Below, piece by piece: positions 17,470-26,443 of a stretch of DNA of 42,491 nucleotides. The stretch lies in NCBI RefSeq assembly GCF_012933365.1, contig NZ_JABBVZ010000028.1, positions 1 through 42,491 of the forward strand, in the 5' to 3' direction. The notes beneath the pieces were generated by a model. It was not told where the DNA came from. It did no database searches and was given only the letters and a program-made list of their open reading frames with translations. Within the stretch, counting starts at the first letter, position 1. Each line of letters begins with the position of its first letter. Position numbers and translations under genes: made by a program. Origin of the DNA: Sulfobacillus harzensis (GTDB lineage: Bacteria; Bacillota; Sulfobacillia; Sulfobacillales; Sulfobacillaceae).

Positions 17470-17487
17470 ATGTGAATTGCGTCACAA
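17470..17487 (+). promoter_or_regulatory. Putative Rex operator in the nuo leader
   Basis: The 18-mer ATGTGAATTGCGTCACAA has the Rex-box architecture TTGTGAA-N4-TTCACAA and matches 12 of the 14 defined positions, the two mismatches being at symmetric-half edges (A for T at the first base, G for T at the twelfth). It lies about 28-45 bases downstream of the predicted transcription start and 17 bases before the ribosome binding site GATAGGAG (17505-17512). A repressor there would block elongation. The rex gene itself is at 32222-32872. Genes repressed by Rex elsewhere include NADH dehydrogenases, so the pairing is plausible; binding is inference. Confidence 0.6.
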
Positions 17488-17521
17488 TTGAATCGTTTTG
17501 CGGAGATAGGAGCGAAGACTT

Positions 17522-17875
17522 ATGATCACCCATTACGGGGCTTTGCTGCTATATGTTGTTGTGGCCTTTGTGGTCGCGTTTATGGTAGCCAACTCGTCAG
17601 AGCGCATGGGACCCAAAGCGCCTGGCGGATTGAAGGGCACCACGTATGAGTCGGGTATTGTTCCGGAGGCGCCGGTTAAGTACTTCTCGGTGCGTTTTTA
17701 CCGGGTGGCGATGTTTTTCATGATTTTTGACGTGGCGGTGATGTCGCTCTATCCCTGGGCGACAAGTCTCAAAACACTGCATCAAGCGGGCATGCTAAAG
17801 GCACTGGCCTTCTTGGTGATTGTTGCCGTGGCCTTTATGTATGTGTGGAACAGGGGGGGATTTCAATGGGACTGA
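17522..17875 (+). CDS. nuoA: NADH-quinone oxidoreductase subunit A
   Basis: A 117-residue membrane subunit with three helices. The conserved loop between helices 1 and 2 is present ([20 protein letters not shown]), though the usual cysteine of that loop is replaced by serine or threonine-rich sequence; the following [27 protein letters not shown] is diagnostic. NuoA sits at the junction of the membrane arm and quinone site. It is the first gene of the 14-gene operon, with its start set by GATAGGAG 9 bases upstream. It overlaps nuoB by 10 bases. Confidence 0.95.
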   Translation: MITHYGALLLYVVVAFVVAFMVANSSERMGPKAPGGLKGTTYESGIVPEAPVKYFSVRFYRVAMFFMIFDVAVMSLYPWATSLKTLHQAGMLKALAFLVIVAVAFMYVWNRGGFQWD

Positions 17876-18390
17876 CTTCGACCCAGTCTGCCCAAAAAGA
17901 GGCCGAACGCGGGATTCTTTTGACAACTGTCGACAAGATGACCCGCTGGGCGCGCAAGTCGTCAGTTTGGCCCGCAACGTTCGGGCTGGCCTGTTGCGCC
18001 ATCGAGATGATGAGCGTGACCAGCTCGCGCTATGACCTGGCCAGATTTGGTTCCGAGGCCTTCCGCGCCTCGCCCCGACAGGCGGATTTGATGATTGTAG
18101 CTGGACGCGTGAGCCAGAAAATGGCTCCGGTCTTGCGGACCATCTGGGAACAGATGCCGGAGCCGAAGTGGGTTATCTCCATGGGCGCCTGCGCCTCATC
18201 GGGTGGTGTGTTTGACAACTACGCCATCATCCAGGGCGTGGATCACGTGGTGCCTGTGGATGTGTATGTGCCGGGCTGCCCGCCCACCCCGGAAGCGCTG
18301 ATGTTCGGCATTTTGAAGCTCCGCGAGAAAATCCAGATGGGGTTGCCGCCGAAGTATCAGGAGATCGCAGAGCGGGGGGGCGCTTCATGA
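17866..18390 (+). CDS. nuoB: NADH-quinone oxidoreductase subunit B
   Basis: A 174-residue peripheral subunit that holds the terminal [4Fe-4S] cluster N2, which donates electrons to quinone. The four ligands are visible: the tandem pair in [10 protein letters not shown] (Cys43, Cys44), MGACASSGG (Cys109) and [10 protein letters not shown] (Cys138). The start ATG 17866 follows the run AGGGGGGA and is preferred over an in-frame ATG at 17845 that would sit deeper in nuoA. It overlaps nuoC by 4 bases. Confidence 0.97.
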   Translation: MGLTSTQSAQKEAERGILLTTVDKMTRWARKSSVWPATFGLACCAIEMMSVTSSRYDLARFGSEAFRASPRQADLMIVAGRVSQKMAPVLRTIWEQMPEPKWVISMGACASSGGVFDNYAIIQGVDHVVPVDVYVPGCPPTPEALMFGILKLREKIQMGLPPKYQEIAERGGAS

Positions 18391-18848
18391 AGCTGACCGA
18401 CGAAGGGATTTTGGACCGCCTCCAGGAACGTTTTCCGGGGAGCTTGGAGGTCGTGGCGAGCATTGATCAGCCGACCGTGACGGTTCCGCGCGAAATGCTT
18501 AAGGCGTTTGCTGAGCACGTGAAAAATGTCGAAGGTTATGTCATGTTCAACGATGTGCTGGCGGCCGATTGGTTTCCATCCCGCCCACGCTTTGAGCTCA
18601 TTTACCACGTGTATCACCCGGAGAAGTTTCAGCGTCTCCGCTTTAAGTCGTTTGTGGCCGAGGATGAGCCCATGCCGACGGTGACCGACGTGTGGGCGGG
18701 TGCTAATTGGCCGGAGCGTGAAGCCTTCGATTTGTTTGGGATCGTGTTTGACGGTCACCCAAATTTGGCCCGCATTTATTTGCCCGATGACTGGGAAGGG
18801 CATCCCTTGCGCAAGGATTATCCCACCGCGGGCCCGCGGGTGGATTAG
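18387..18848 (+). CDS. nuoC: NADH-quinone oxidoreductase subunit C
   Basis: A 153-residue 30-kDa-type subunit of the connecting module, separate from NuoD (fused in E. coli). The signature [23 protein letters not shown] and the following [18 protein letters not shown] are present in full. It carries no cofactor and bridges NuoB and NuoD. ATG 18387 overlaps nuoB; it ends 11 bases before nuoD. Confidence 0.96.
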   Translation: MKLTDEGILDRLQERFPGSLEVVASIDQPTVTVPREMLKAFAEHVKNVEGYVMFNDVLAADWFPSRPRFELIYHVYHPEKFQRLRFKSFVAEDEPMPTVTDVWAGANWPEREAFDLFGIVFDGHPNLARIYLPDDWEGHPLRKDYPTAGPRVD

Positions 18849-18859
18849 GAGGGATCAGC

Positions 18860-20071
18860 ATGGCAGTCAACGATGTGAAAGACCAGCAGCTTGAACAAGC
18901 GCCGGACGAAACCATGGTGATAAACCTTGGTCCGCAGCATCCCTCCACCCACGGGGTGCTCCGGGTACGGTTAACGTTAGACGGCGAGCGGGTGGTGCAA
19001 GCCGAGCCGGTAATTGGATATCTACACACCGGATTCGAAAAAACGGCGGAAACGCTCACCTATCAGCAGTGCAACACCATAACCGACCGGCTGGACTATC
19101 TGGCGCCGATGACCAACAACTTGGCCTACGTGCTGGCTGTGGAAAAATTACTCGATATTGAAGTGCCAAAACGGGCCCAGTATATTCGGGTCCTCTTTTC
19201 TGAGCTCACCCGTCTGGCCAGTCACCTGGTATGGCTTGGAACTCACGTGATGGACCTGGGCGCCATGAGCCTTTTCTTCTATTGCATGCGGGAGCGCGAA
19301 GTGATCTTGGACTTGATTGAGGCGGCATCCGGAGTCCGCATGAACCCCAGCTATTTCCGGGTGGGCGGACTAGCCTATGATTTGCCGGAAGGCTTTCACG
19401 AGAAGGTCAGGGACTTCTTAAAGGACTTCCCCCGCTGGCTTAAGATGTATCGCAATCTCGTAGACGGCAACCCTTTGATTAACGAGCGCTTGGAGGGCAT
19501 CTCCGTGCTTGACCGGGAGGCCTGCTATCAATATGGGGTGACGGGTCCCAACATCCGGGCGACGGGATTGGCCTTAGATCTTAGAAAGATTGAGCCCTAC
19601 TGCTTTTATGAGGAGTTCGACTTCAACGTCCCGACGCGGACTGAGGGGGATGCCTACGCTCGCTTTTGGGTTCGTTACGACGAGATGTATGAGTCCTACA
19701 AGATTATCGAGCAGGTGATTGAGAAGATCGCGCCGCAGGGCGAGTACGCGACGCGCGACCGCAAGGTGGCGTTGCCGCCCCGTGAGGAGATTTACGGCAA
19801 TATGGAGGCCCTGATTCACCAGTTCAAACTGGTGACGGCAGGATTTCCCGTGCCGGCCGGTGAGGTCTATCAGGCGGTAGAGGGACCGCGCGGCGAAATG
19901 GGATTTTACCTCATATCCGACGGTGGCCCAAAACCCTATCGCTGGCGTGCGCGCACGCCGTCTTACTACAATTTGCAGACGATGCCCATTTTGTGTCAGG
20001 GCGGGCTGGTGGCCGACGTGATTACCGCCATCGGAAGCATCGATATTATGCTGGGAGATGTCGACAAATGA
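18860..20071 (+). CDS. nuoD: NADH-quinone oxidoreductase subunit D
   Basis: A 403-residue 49-kDa-type subunit that forms the quinone-binding cavity with NuoB. Visible conserved segments are NLGPQHPSTHGVLR (HPSTHG at the quinone headgroup loop), GYLHTGFEK, the catalytic-region DRLDYL, RGEMGFYLISDGG near the C-terminus, and the final GSIDIMLGDVDK. The N-terminus has about 20 residues before the core. RBS AGGAGGGA (18847-18854) supports ATG 18860. It overlaps nuoE by 4 bases. Confidence 0.97.
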   Translation: MAVNDVKDQQLEQAPDETMVINLGPQHPSTHGVLRVRLTLDGERVVQAEPVIGYLHTGFEKTAETLTYQQCNTITDRLDYLAPMTNNLAYVLAVEKLLDIEVPKRAQYIRVLFSELTRLASHLVWLGTHVMDLGAMSLFFYCMREREVILDLIEAASGVRMNPSYFRVGGLAYDLPEGFHEKVRDFLKDFPRWLKMYRNLVDGNPLINERLEGISVLDREACYQYGVTGPNIRATGLALDLRKIEPYCFYEEFDFNVPTRTEGDAYARFWVRYDEMYESYKIIEQVIEKIAPQGEYATRDRKVALPPREEIYGNMEALIHQFKLVTAGFPVPAGEVYQAVEGPRGEMGFYLISDGGPKPYRWRARTPSYYNLQTMPILCQGGLVADVITAIGSIDIMLGDVDK

Positions 20072-20535
20072 AGCCAGAGTGGAAGGAATGGGCCCAAGAG
20101 GCCAAGGCGGAGTTCCCGAAGGCCAACTCAGCGCTGTTGCCGCTCCTGCATCGTATTCAGCGGTCGGAAGGCTGGCTGAGTCCCGAGACGCTGAGCGATG
20201 TGGCGGAGTTGTTGGAGCTGTCGCCGCAATACGTCCAGTCGGTGGCATCGTTTTACTCGCTTTACTTCAAGCAACCGGTCGGCAAAAAGGTGATCCACGT
20301 GTGCGTGGGGCTCTCGTGCATGCTGGCCGGATCGGATGAGCTGATGCATCGGTTGGAGCACAAGCTCAACATTTCGCAAGGGCAAACCACCCCCGACGGC
20401 GAGTACACCTTGTTGGAGGCGGAGTGTTTGGCCGCCTGCGACCTTGCGCCCGTGGCGCAGGTCAATCTCCGCTACAAGGGTCGGGTGCTGCCGGAAAACG
20501 CCGATCAGCTCTTGAATGAGGAGGTGTCTAAGTGA
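20068..20535 (+). CDS. nuoE: NADH-quinone oxidoreductase subunit E
   Basis: A 155-residue thioredoxin-fold subunit of the NADH-input module with a [2Fe-2S] cluster (N1a). Ligands are visible as HVCVGLSCMLAG (Cys79, Cys84) and EAECLAACDLAP (Cys120, Cys124). The N-terminal helical bundle (residues 8-60) is normal. ATG 20068 overlaps the nuoD stop; a longer in-frame start at 19993 would lie inside nuoD and is rejected. Its presence with NuoF and NuoG shows the complex accepts electrons from NADH rather than only from ferredoxin or F420. Confidence 0.96.
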   Translation: MKPEWKEWAQEAKAEFPKANSALLPLLHRIQRSEGWLSPETLSDVAELLELSPQYVQSVASFYSLYFKQPVGKKVIHVCVGLSCMLAGSDELMHRLEHKLNISQGQTTPDGEYTLLEAECLAACDLAPVAQVNLRYKGRVLPENADQLLNEEVSK

Positions 20536-21824
20536 GCCAGACATATTATCTCCTTAGAAATCGAGAGGTTCCGGATATCGGACAGATCGAGGTCTACCAG
20601 GCGCATGGCGGGTACGATGCGCTGAAGAAAGCGCTCACCCAATACCAGCCGGAAGAGATCGTAGATTTGGTCAAGAAATCTGGTCTTCGCGGCCGCGGCG
20701 GCGCGGGTTTTCCTACCGGCGTGAAGTGGGGCTTTCTTGCCAAAGACGGTCGCCCGCGGTATTTGGTGGTCAACTCGGACGAAGCGGAGCCGGGTACCTT
20801 CAAGGATCGCGAGTTGATCGAGCATAACCCGCATCAATTGATTGAAGGCATGATTATTTCCAGTTACGCCATTGGTGCGGGGGAAGCGTACATCTACTGC
20901 CGGGGAGAGTTCCTCGAGGGCTATGAAGAGCTCACCCGTGCGGTGAAGGAAGCCTATGACGCCGGATTCCTGGGCGAGAACATTCTCGACAGCAACTTTT
21001 CCCTTCACCTCTTTGTCTATCGGGGTGCGGGCGCGTACATCTGCGGCGAGGAGTCGGCGCTCTTGGAGTCCTTGGAAGGTCGGCGGGGAAACCCGCGTTT
21101 GAAGCCGCCGTTTCCCGCGGTGGCGGGGCTCTATGGCATGCCGACGATTGTCAATAACGTCGAGACGATTGCCAACCTCCCGCCGATCGTCACCTACGGG
21201 GCCGAGTGGTATACCTCGATGGGCACCGAAAAGAGTCCTGGGCTCAAGATTTTTTCGGTCAGCGGCAAGGTCAACCGACCGGGCAATTACGAGATTCCGC
21301 TTGCGACCCCGCTTAAGACATTGATTGACGAGTATGCCGGGGGTATGCAGGAGGGCCGGTCGATTAAGTGCATTATCCCAGGCGGCAGCTCGGTGCCGCT
21401 CTTGATGCCGGACCAGTTGGACACGCCGCTAGATTATGAGTCGGTGCTCAAAGCCGGGTCCATGCTGGGTTCAGGCGGGTGTATCGTTCTTGACGATACG
21501 GTCTGCATCGTCAAAGCCAGCGCCCGCTTGGTGAAGTTCTATCGTGAAGAATCCTGCGGGAAGTGCACTCCCTGTCGGGAAGGCACCTATTGGCTGGCCG
21601 ACGTGCTGGAACGCATCGAGGCCGGGATCGGCGACCAGGCGGACCTCGACACCATTTTGGATGTCGCTGACAACATGAATGGCAAATGTTTTTGCCCCTT
21701 GGGCGACGCCGCCATCGGGTTTTTGGTCAGCGCCGTCAAACATTTCCGGGACGAGTTCGAAGCTCATGTGACGGAGCGCGGCTGTCCATTGGAGGCGAAA
21801 GTCTATGATACGGTTAACTATTGA
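20532..21824 (+). CDS. nuoF: NADH-quinone oxidoreductase subunit F (NADH-binding)
   Basis: A 430-residue flavoprotein that oxidises NADH using FMN and passes electrons to cluster N3. The FMN/NADH-binding loop GRGGAGFPTG (54-63), NSDEAEPGTFKDR and the glycine-rich YRGAGAYICGEESAL region are present. The [4Fe-4S] ligands are in ESCGKCTPCREGT near residue 340 and NGKCFCPLG near 380. The start GTG 20532 overlaps the nuoE stop; the gene overlaps nuoG by 20 bases. Confidence 0.97.
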   Translation: MSQTYYLLRNREVPDIGQIEVYQAHGGYDALKKALTQYQPEEIVDLVKKSGLRGRGGAGFPTGVKWGFLAKDGRPRYLVVNSDEAEPGTFKDRELIEHNPHQLIEGMIISSYAIGAGEAYIYCRGEFLEGYEELTRAVKEAYDAGFLGENILDSNFSLHLFVYRGAGAYICGEESALLESLEGRRGNPRLKPPFPAVAGLYGMPTIVNNVETIANLPPIVTYGAEWYTSMGTEKSPGLKIFSVSGKVNRPGNYEIPLATPLKTLIDEYAGGMQEGRSIKCIIPGGSSVPLLMPDQLDTPLDYESVLKAGSMLGSGGCIVLDDTVCIVKASARLVKFYREESCGKCTPCREGTYWLADVLERIEAGIGDQADLDTILDVADNMNGKCFCPLGDAAIGFLVSAVKHFRDEFEAHVTERGCPLEAKVYDTVNY

Positions 21825-24111
21825 TGACCAGGAGATTAGTGTCCCGGAAGGGACGCTAATTGCGGACGCCGCGGCCAAGCTGGGCATCGACATCCCGGTC
21901 TATTGCTATCATGAAGCCCTGGGACCGTTGGGTGCCTGCCGCATGTGCTTGGTGCAGGTGGAGAAAATGCCCAAACTGGCCACCGCTTGTACCACTGCCG
22001 TGTCGGAGGGCATGGTGGTGCATACCAGCGGACCTGCCGTGGACAAAGGCCGTAAGGGCGTCTTGGAGTTCCTTCTTATTAACCACCCCTTGGACTGCCC
22101 GGTGTGCGACAAGGGCGGCGAATGCTTTCTACAGGACTACACCTTTCAGTATGGGCCACCCAAGGGGCGCTTTGAGGAGCCCAAGATTCAAAAGGTGAAG
22201 GATGGGCCCATCAACGAGTTTATCTTGGTGGATCAGGAACGCTGCGTGCTGTGTCAGCGCTGCGTGCGGTTCATGGGCGAATATGTGGGCGAGCGGCAAT
22301 TGCTGTTGGATGGCCGTGGAGTCGAGACGGTGGTGGCCACGGTGGACGGCAAGCCTGCTACCAGCCAGTTTTCCGGCAACGTCATCGATCTCTGCCCCGT
22401 CGGCGCACTGCTCTCGGTGCCATATCACCACAAGGCCCGGCCTTGGAACATTGAGCGGGAGGAAGCGGTCTGCACGCTCTGTCCAGTCGGGTGCACAACC
22501 TTGAATACCGGTCGTGACGGCCATATCGTACGGGTCGAGGGCCGACCGGTTCCGGACCGCAGCTGGGGCTGGCTCTGCGATCGCGGGCGCTTTGGCTATG
22601 ACTTCGCGGTGAATGCCGACCGGGTGACCGGCTCCTTCCTCGAGGGGCACCCGGAAGCAGCGGCCCGAACCACGCGGCAAGTTGGCCAGTGGCTTAGCGA
22701 GACCGTTTCCCAGCATGGTGGGAATTCCGTCGCCTTTGTGGTAGGCGGGTTGCACTCCACCGAGGAAGCATACCAACTAAACCGTTTTGCCCGCGAGGTG
22801 GTCAAGACTGACCGCTTGGCGGTTAGTCGGGATGTTCCGGGATACCTGCCGCGAGGACTGAATGGAACCTTCCAAGACCTCGACGAAGCCGATGCGGTGA
22901 TGCTAATTGGCACCGATCCTTATGAAGCCGTGCCGGTGGTGCATCTGAGACTGCGCGACCGGGTACGGGCTTTCCCCAAGCTTAAACTCATGGGGCTGGC
23001 GCCGCGGGAATTAGCCCGCGAAACGCTCGCGGTCGACACGGTCGTGACGCACGGTGGTCAGGAAGCAGCGGTTCTCGGAGCTGCGTTGCAACTAGTCGCT
23101 CCCGAGCATCCGGCCGTCCAGGCACTTCAAGTTCCATCCGTGGATGGGGTTGGTCAGGATCGCCTGCAGGCATTGGCTGAGGTCGTGGCGGAGAGCCAAC
23201 ATCTGACATTGTTGTGGGATGGACTGGAGGCCGATATGGAGTCGGTGCTGGTAGCACTGAAAGCGGTGCGCGGCGACAAGGCCACGCGGGTGCTGCCGAC
23301 ATGGGGCCCGAGCAACTGGCGCGGCTTTGAGCGGGCGGGCTTCTCGGCACACATTGAAGACCTTCGGGCGATCTTGGAAGATGCTAAGGCGGGCAAAATC
23401 CAGATGCTGGTGCTCTGGGGCGCCGACTTGCTAAGGGAATTCCCCGACCGGAAACTGGTCGAGGCCGCCTATCAGGCCGTTCCGGTGCTGGTGGCGGAAT
23501 CGCTCTTCCCACCCGCAGGACGCGAATACTTCAAGGCCATCTTGCCGGCGACAGCGCCGGGGGAGGTTTACGGCACGTACGTCAACATGGAGGCACGGTT
23601 GCAGGTCGCTATGCCGTCGGTGCAGCCGCCCGGTCAGGCACGGCCCACCAAGGCGTATATTACAGCTTGGGCGCACGCCTTGAAGACGCCGTTTGTGCTG
23701 CAAGACGACTGGGATCCCTATGATGATAACTCGGGCGACTTGGTACCATGGGTGCCGGTCGACGAGAACGCCGTCAACCCGATTCAAGCGGCCCCATCGC
23801 CGGAGGGACTCGAGGTCATCACCGGGGCGCTAGTTATCGAGAACGGCATTCCTTCAGATATCCTAAAGCCGCGGATTCCTCTCTATCCCGGTCGTATTAG
23901 CGTCTCGGATGCGGAACGGCTGGGTGTTCAGGAACACGGCACGGTTGCGGTAAGCCGAAATGGGGAGACGATTCAGGTGCCGGTCGAGGTTGATCCGCGT
24001 CTGACGCCAGGACGGATCTTCATTCCGCTCGGTATGCCCCTCGTTCCGGTGAATCAGATTGGTGTCGGGGCAGCCCAAGTCAGCGTCAGCGAGGAGGTTC
24101 CGAGCGCATGA
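21805..24111 (+). CDS. nuoG: NADH-quinone oxidoreductase subunit G
   Basis: A 768-residue Fe-S subunit. An N-terminal ferredoxin domain binds [2Fe-2S] N1b (Cys34, 45, 48, 62). A His-Cys3 site follows (His94, Cys98, 101, 107), then a third cluster begins at CVLCQRC (Cys147, 150, 153) and is completed by LCPVGAL. CTLCPVGC and, further on, WLCDRGRFGYD supply the ligands of the extra cluster N7 found in E. coli and Thermus but lost in mitochondria. The remainder is a molybdopterin-oxidoreductase-like domain without catalytic cofactor, with a C-terminal dinucleotide-binding-like barrel (about 690-760). It is typical in length for bacteria with the long form. Confidence 0.96.
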   Translation: MIRLTIDDQEISVPEGTLIADAAAKLGIDIPVYCYHEALGPLGACRMCLVQVEKMPKLATACTTAVSEGMVVHTSGPAVDKGRKGVLEFLLINHPLDCPVCDKGGECFLQDYTFQYGPPKGRFEEPKIQKVKDGPINEFILVDQERCVLCQRCVRFMGEYVGERQLLLDGRGVETVVATVDGKPATSQFSGNVIDLCPVGALLSVPYHHKARPWNIEREEAVCTLCPVGCTTLNTGRDGHIVRVEGRPVPDRSWGWLCDRGRFGYDFAVNADRVTGSFLEGHPEAAARTTRQVGQWLSETVSQHGGNSVAFVVGGLHSTEEAYQLNRFAREVVKTDRLAVSRDVPGYLPRGLNGTFQDLDEADAVMLIGTDPYEAVPVVHLRLRDRVRAFPKLKLMGLAPRELARETLAVDTVVTHGGQEAAVLGAALQLVAPEHPAVQALQVPSVDGVGQDRLQALAEVVAESQHLTLLWDGLEADMESVLVALKAVRGDKATRVLPTWGPSNWRGFERAGFSAHIEDLRAILEDAKAGKIQMLVLWGADLLREFPDRKLVEAAYQAVPVLVAESLFPPAGREYFKAILPATAPGEVYGTYVNMEARLQVAMPSVQPPGQARPTKAYITAWAHALKTPFVLQDDWDPYDDNSGDLVPWVPVDENAVNPIQAAPSPEGLEVITGALVIENGIPSDILKPRIPLYPGRISVSDAERLGVQEHGTVAVSRNGETIQVPVEVDPRLTPGRIFIPLGMPLVPVNQIGVGAAQVSVSEEVPSA

Positions 24112-25097
24112 TTTGGCTATCGGTGCTCTTTCTAGTCATTAAAATTGTGCTCCTGATTGCGATTTTGATGGGCGGTTTCGCCTATACCATGCTTCTGGAA
24201 AGGCGTCTTCTAGGATTTTTCCAACTCCGTCTGGGACCCAATCGGGTTGGACCGGGTGGGATGCTTCAACCCGTCGCCGACGGATTGAAGATGATGTTAA
24301 AGGAAGATTTGATGCCTGCCGGTGCAGACCCCATGGTCTACCGGCTGGCCCCCGTCATCTCACTGTTTGCCGCGCTCTGTGTTGACGCCGTCATCCCCTT
24401 CGGAGCGCCCATCCACCTGTTTGGTCTGACGGTGAATTTGGACATTGCCAACCCGTCGATTGGGCTCCTAATCATCTTTGCCTTTAGCTCCATCGGCGTA
24501 TATGGTCTGGTGCTGGGCGGATGGGCCTCGCAGAATAAGTACTCGCTGCTCGGTGGCATTCGCGCCTCGGCGCAGGTCATCTCCTACGAGTTGGCTATGG
24601 GGTTGTCGGTCATGGGCGTCTTGATGATGGCGGGTACAGCCAATATGGAAGGCATTGTGCTGTATCAAAAGCATCATGGCTGGCTATGGCTTCCGCAGAT
24701 TATCGCCTTTCTCATCTACTTCATTACCGCCATCGCTGAGACCAACCGAACCCCATTCGACCTTCCGGAGGCGGAGTCGGAGCTGGTGGCCGGCTATCAC
24801 ACCGAGTATTCTGGCATGCGTTTTGCCAGCTATGTTGTGGCTGAGTACATCAACATGATTACCGTCAGCGGCGTGGCTGTGACGCTCTTCTTTGGCGGCT
24901 GGCTGGGCCCCTGGCTTCCCCCGATCATTTGGTTTTTCATCAAAGTGGCGATTTTCCTGTTCGTGTTTATCTGGATTCGGGCAACGCTGCCGCGGTTCCG
25001 TTATGACAAGCTCATGAACTTTGGCTGGAAGGTGCTGTTGCCGGCGGCGTTGATTTACTTTCTCGGCACGGCGGCATTTGTTTCGGGATTGATTTAA
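24108..25097 (+). CDS. nuoH: NADH-quinone oxidoreductase subunit H
   Basis: A 329-residue membrane subunit with eight helices that forms the quinone tunnel entrance. Conserved loops include ERRLLGFFQLRLGPNRVGP, the KEDLMPAGAD element and AETNRTPFDLPEAESELV, with the glutamates thought to link quinone reduction with proton movement. ATG 24108 overlaps nuoG by 4 bases. Confidence 0.97.
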   Translation: MIWLSVLFLVIKIVLLIAILMGGFAYTMLLERRLLGFFQLRLGPNRVGPGGMLQPVADGLKMMLKEDLMPAGADPMVYRLAPVISLFAALCVDAVIPFGAPIHLFGLTVNLDIANPSIGLLIIFAFSSIGVYGLVLGGWASQNKYSLLGGIRASAQVISYELAMGLSVMGVLMMAGTANMEGIVLYQKHHGWLWLPQIIAFLIYFITAIAETNRTPFDLPEAESELVAGYHTEYSGMRFASYVVAEYINMITVSGVAVTLFFGGWLGPWLPPIIWFFIKVAIFLFVFIWIRATLPRFRYDKLMNFGWKVLLPAALIYFLGTAAFVSGLI

Positions 25098-25118
25098 CAA
25101 GTTGAAGGAGGGATCGTC

Positions 25119-25556
25119 ATGCTGGACGGAATCAAGGCCATCGCTAAAGGGTTGGGGACCACCTTCAAGGCGCTGGGCGAGCCTCGGGACACCTATCCCT
25201 ACCCGGAAAAGCGGCGCGAATATTCGCCCCGTTTCCGGGGCAAGCACATGTTGGCCAAGGATGAAGAAGGGCATGAGTTGTGTGTCGGATGCGGCCTATG
25301 CGAAGCGGTGTGCCCGGCGCACGCCATCCGGGTGGTCGCGGCTGAGGCGCCGAATGACAAGCCGGTCTCCTGGACCAATCGCTATTCGGTGGACTACGAG
25401 GTGGATTTAATTCGCTGCATTTTCTGCGGCATGTGCGAAGAGGCCTGCCCGACCAATGCGGTGCGGCTGACGCCGTTTAATGAGTTGGCGGCTTATGATC
25501 GCGAGAGCATGATCGCCGACAAGGAAGAGCTGCTCCATCCAGCCATTCGGAAATGA
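25119..25556 (+). CDS. nuoI: NADH-quinone oxidoreductase subunit I
   Basis: A 145-residue ferredoxin-like subunit with two [4Fe-4S] clusters (N6a, N6b): CVGCGLCEAVCP (Cys55, 58, 61, 65) and CIFCGMCEEACP (Cys100, 103, 106, 110). It passes electrons from the NuoG side to NuoB. The N-terminal helix rests on the membrane arm. ATG 25119 is preceded by AAGGAGGGA. Confidence 0.97.
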   Translation: MLDGIKAIAKGLGTTFKALGEPRDTYPYPEKRREYSPRFRGKHMLAKDEEGHELCVGCGLCEAVCPAHAIRVVAAEAPNDKPVSWTNRYSVDYEVDLIRCIFCGMCEEACPTNAVRLTPFNELAAYDRESMIADKEELLHPAIRK

Positions 25557-25571
25557 GGTGACCGATCGGTC

Positions 25572-26111
25572 ATGATTGGGTTTATCATTCTGGCGATTAT
25601 TGCGCTGGTGGGCGGGTTTGGCGTCATCGTTGCCCGCCAACCGGTGCACAGCGCATTGTTTTTGATTCTCAACATCTTGTCCTTGGCCATCTTCTATATA
25701 TTGCTGTCGGCCGAGTTTATGGCCGCCGCGCAAGTGATTGTCTATGCGGGCGCCATCATGGTTTTGTTCCTGTTCGTGGTGACGCTGTTAACTGCGGGTA
25801 AGGATGACCGCGAGCCTAAAGACAAGCTGGTAGGGCAGCGGGGCTGGGCCCTCATTTTAGCGGTGTTGATGGGCGGCGGGTTGGCGGTATTGGCCGTCAA
25901 GTATCCAAGTCAGTCCATTAATTTGGCACTCCCGCACAACTTTGGCAATCTGCACGGCATGGGCGCCATTCTCTGGGGTCCGGACTTCATCTATCTAGCG
26001 GCGGTGGCCTTGATGCTGCTCACGGCGGCCGTTGGGGTGCTGGTGCTCAATCGACCCCGGCGCGAGCAGAAGACCCGGACGCGCTGGAAGGAGGAAGGCG
26101 AGTCATCATGA
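25572..26111 (+). CDS. nuoJ: NADH-quinone oxidoreductase subunit J
   Basis: A 179-residue membrane subunit with five helices; the third holds the AAAQVIVYAGAIMVLFLFVV signature of NuoJ in its usual place (residues 51-70). The basic C-terminal tail (RPRREQKTRTRWKEE) lies in the cytoplasm. GAGGTGA precedes ATG 25572. It overlaps nuoK by 4 bases. Confidence 0.95.
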   Translation: MIGFIILAIIALVGGFGVIVARQPVHSALFLILNILSLAIFYILLSAEFMAAAQVIVYAGAIMVLFLFVVTLLTAGKDDREPKDKLVGQRGWALILAVLMGGGLAVLAVKYPSQSINLALPHNFGNLHGMGAILWGPDFIYLAAVALMLLTAAVGVLVLNRPRREQKTRTRWKEEGESS

Positions 26112-26410
26112 TACCGCTGAACGACGTCGTCGGATTGGGTGCGGTGCTGTTTGCCATTGGTGCCGTGGGTGTGCTGGTTCGCAAGAACCCGTTGATTATG
26201 TTTATGGCTGCCGAGATGATGTGGAACGCTGCGGCCTTAGTGTTTGTGGCCTACGCACGGTCGTTTCACGCCATGAATGGGCAGGTGATGGCCTTTATCA
26301 TTATCGGCACGGCTGCAGCCGAGGTGGGCATCGGCTTGGCGATTATTGTCTCGGTGTTTCACCATCGCCATCGCTTAGATATTGATGAGGTTTCGGAGCT
26401 GAAAGGCTAG
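26108..26410 (+). CDS. nuoK: NADH-quinone oxidoreductase subunit K
   Basis: A 100-residue membrane subunit with three helices. The two conserved buried glutamates of the proton channel are seen in MAAEMMWNA (helix 2) and TAAAEVGIGLA (helix 3). It is related to MrpC antiporter subunits. ATG 26108 overlaps nuoJ; 33 bases separate it from nuoL. Confidence 0.95.
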   Translation: MIPLNDVVGLGAVLFAIGAVGVLVRKNPLIMFMAAEMMWNAAALVFVAYARSFHAMNGQVMAFIIIGTAAAEVGIGLAIIVSVFHHRHRLDIDEVSELKG

Positions 26411-26443
26411 ATAGCGACTACGCTTTGAAGGGGCGTTTACAGA

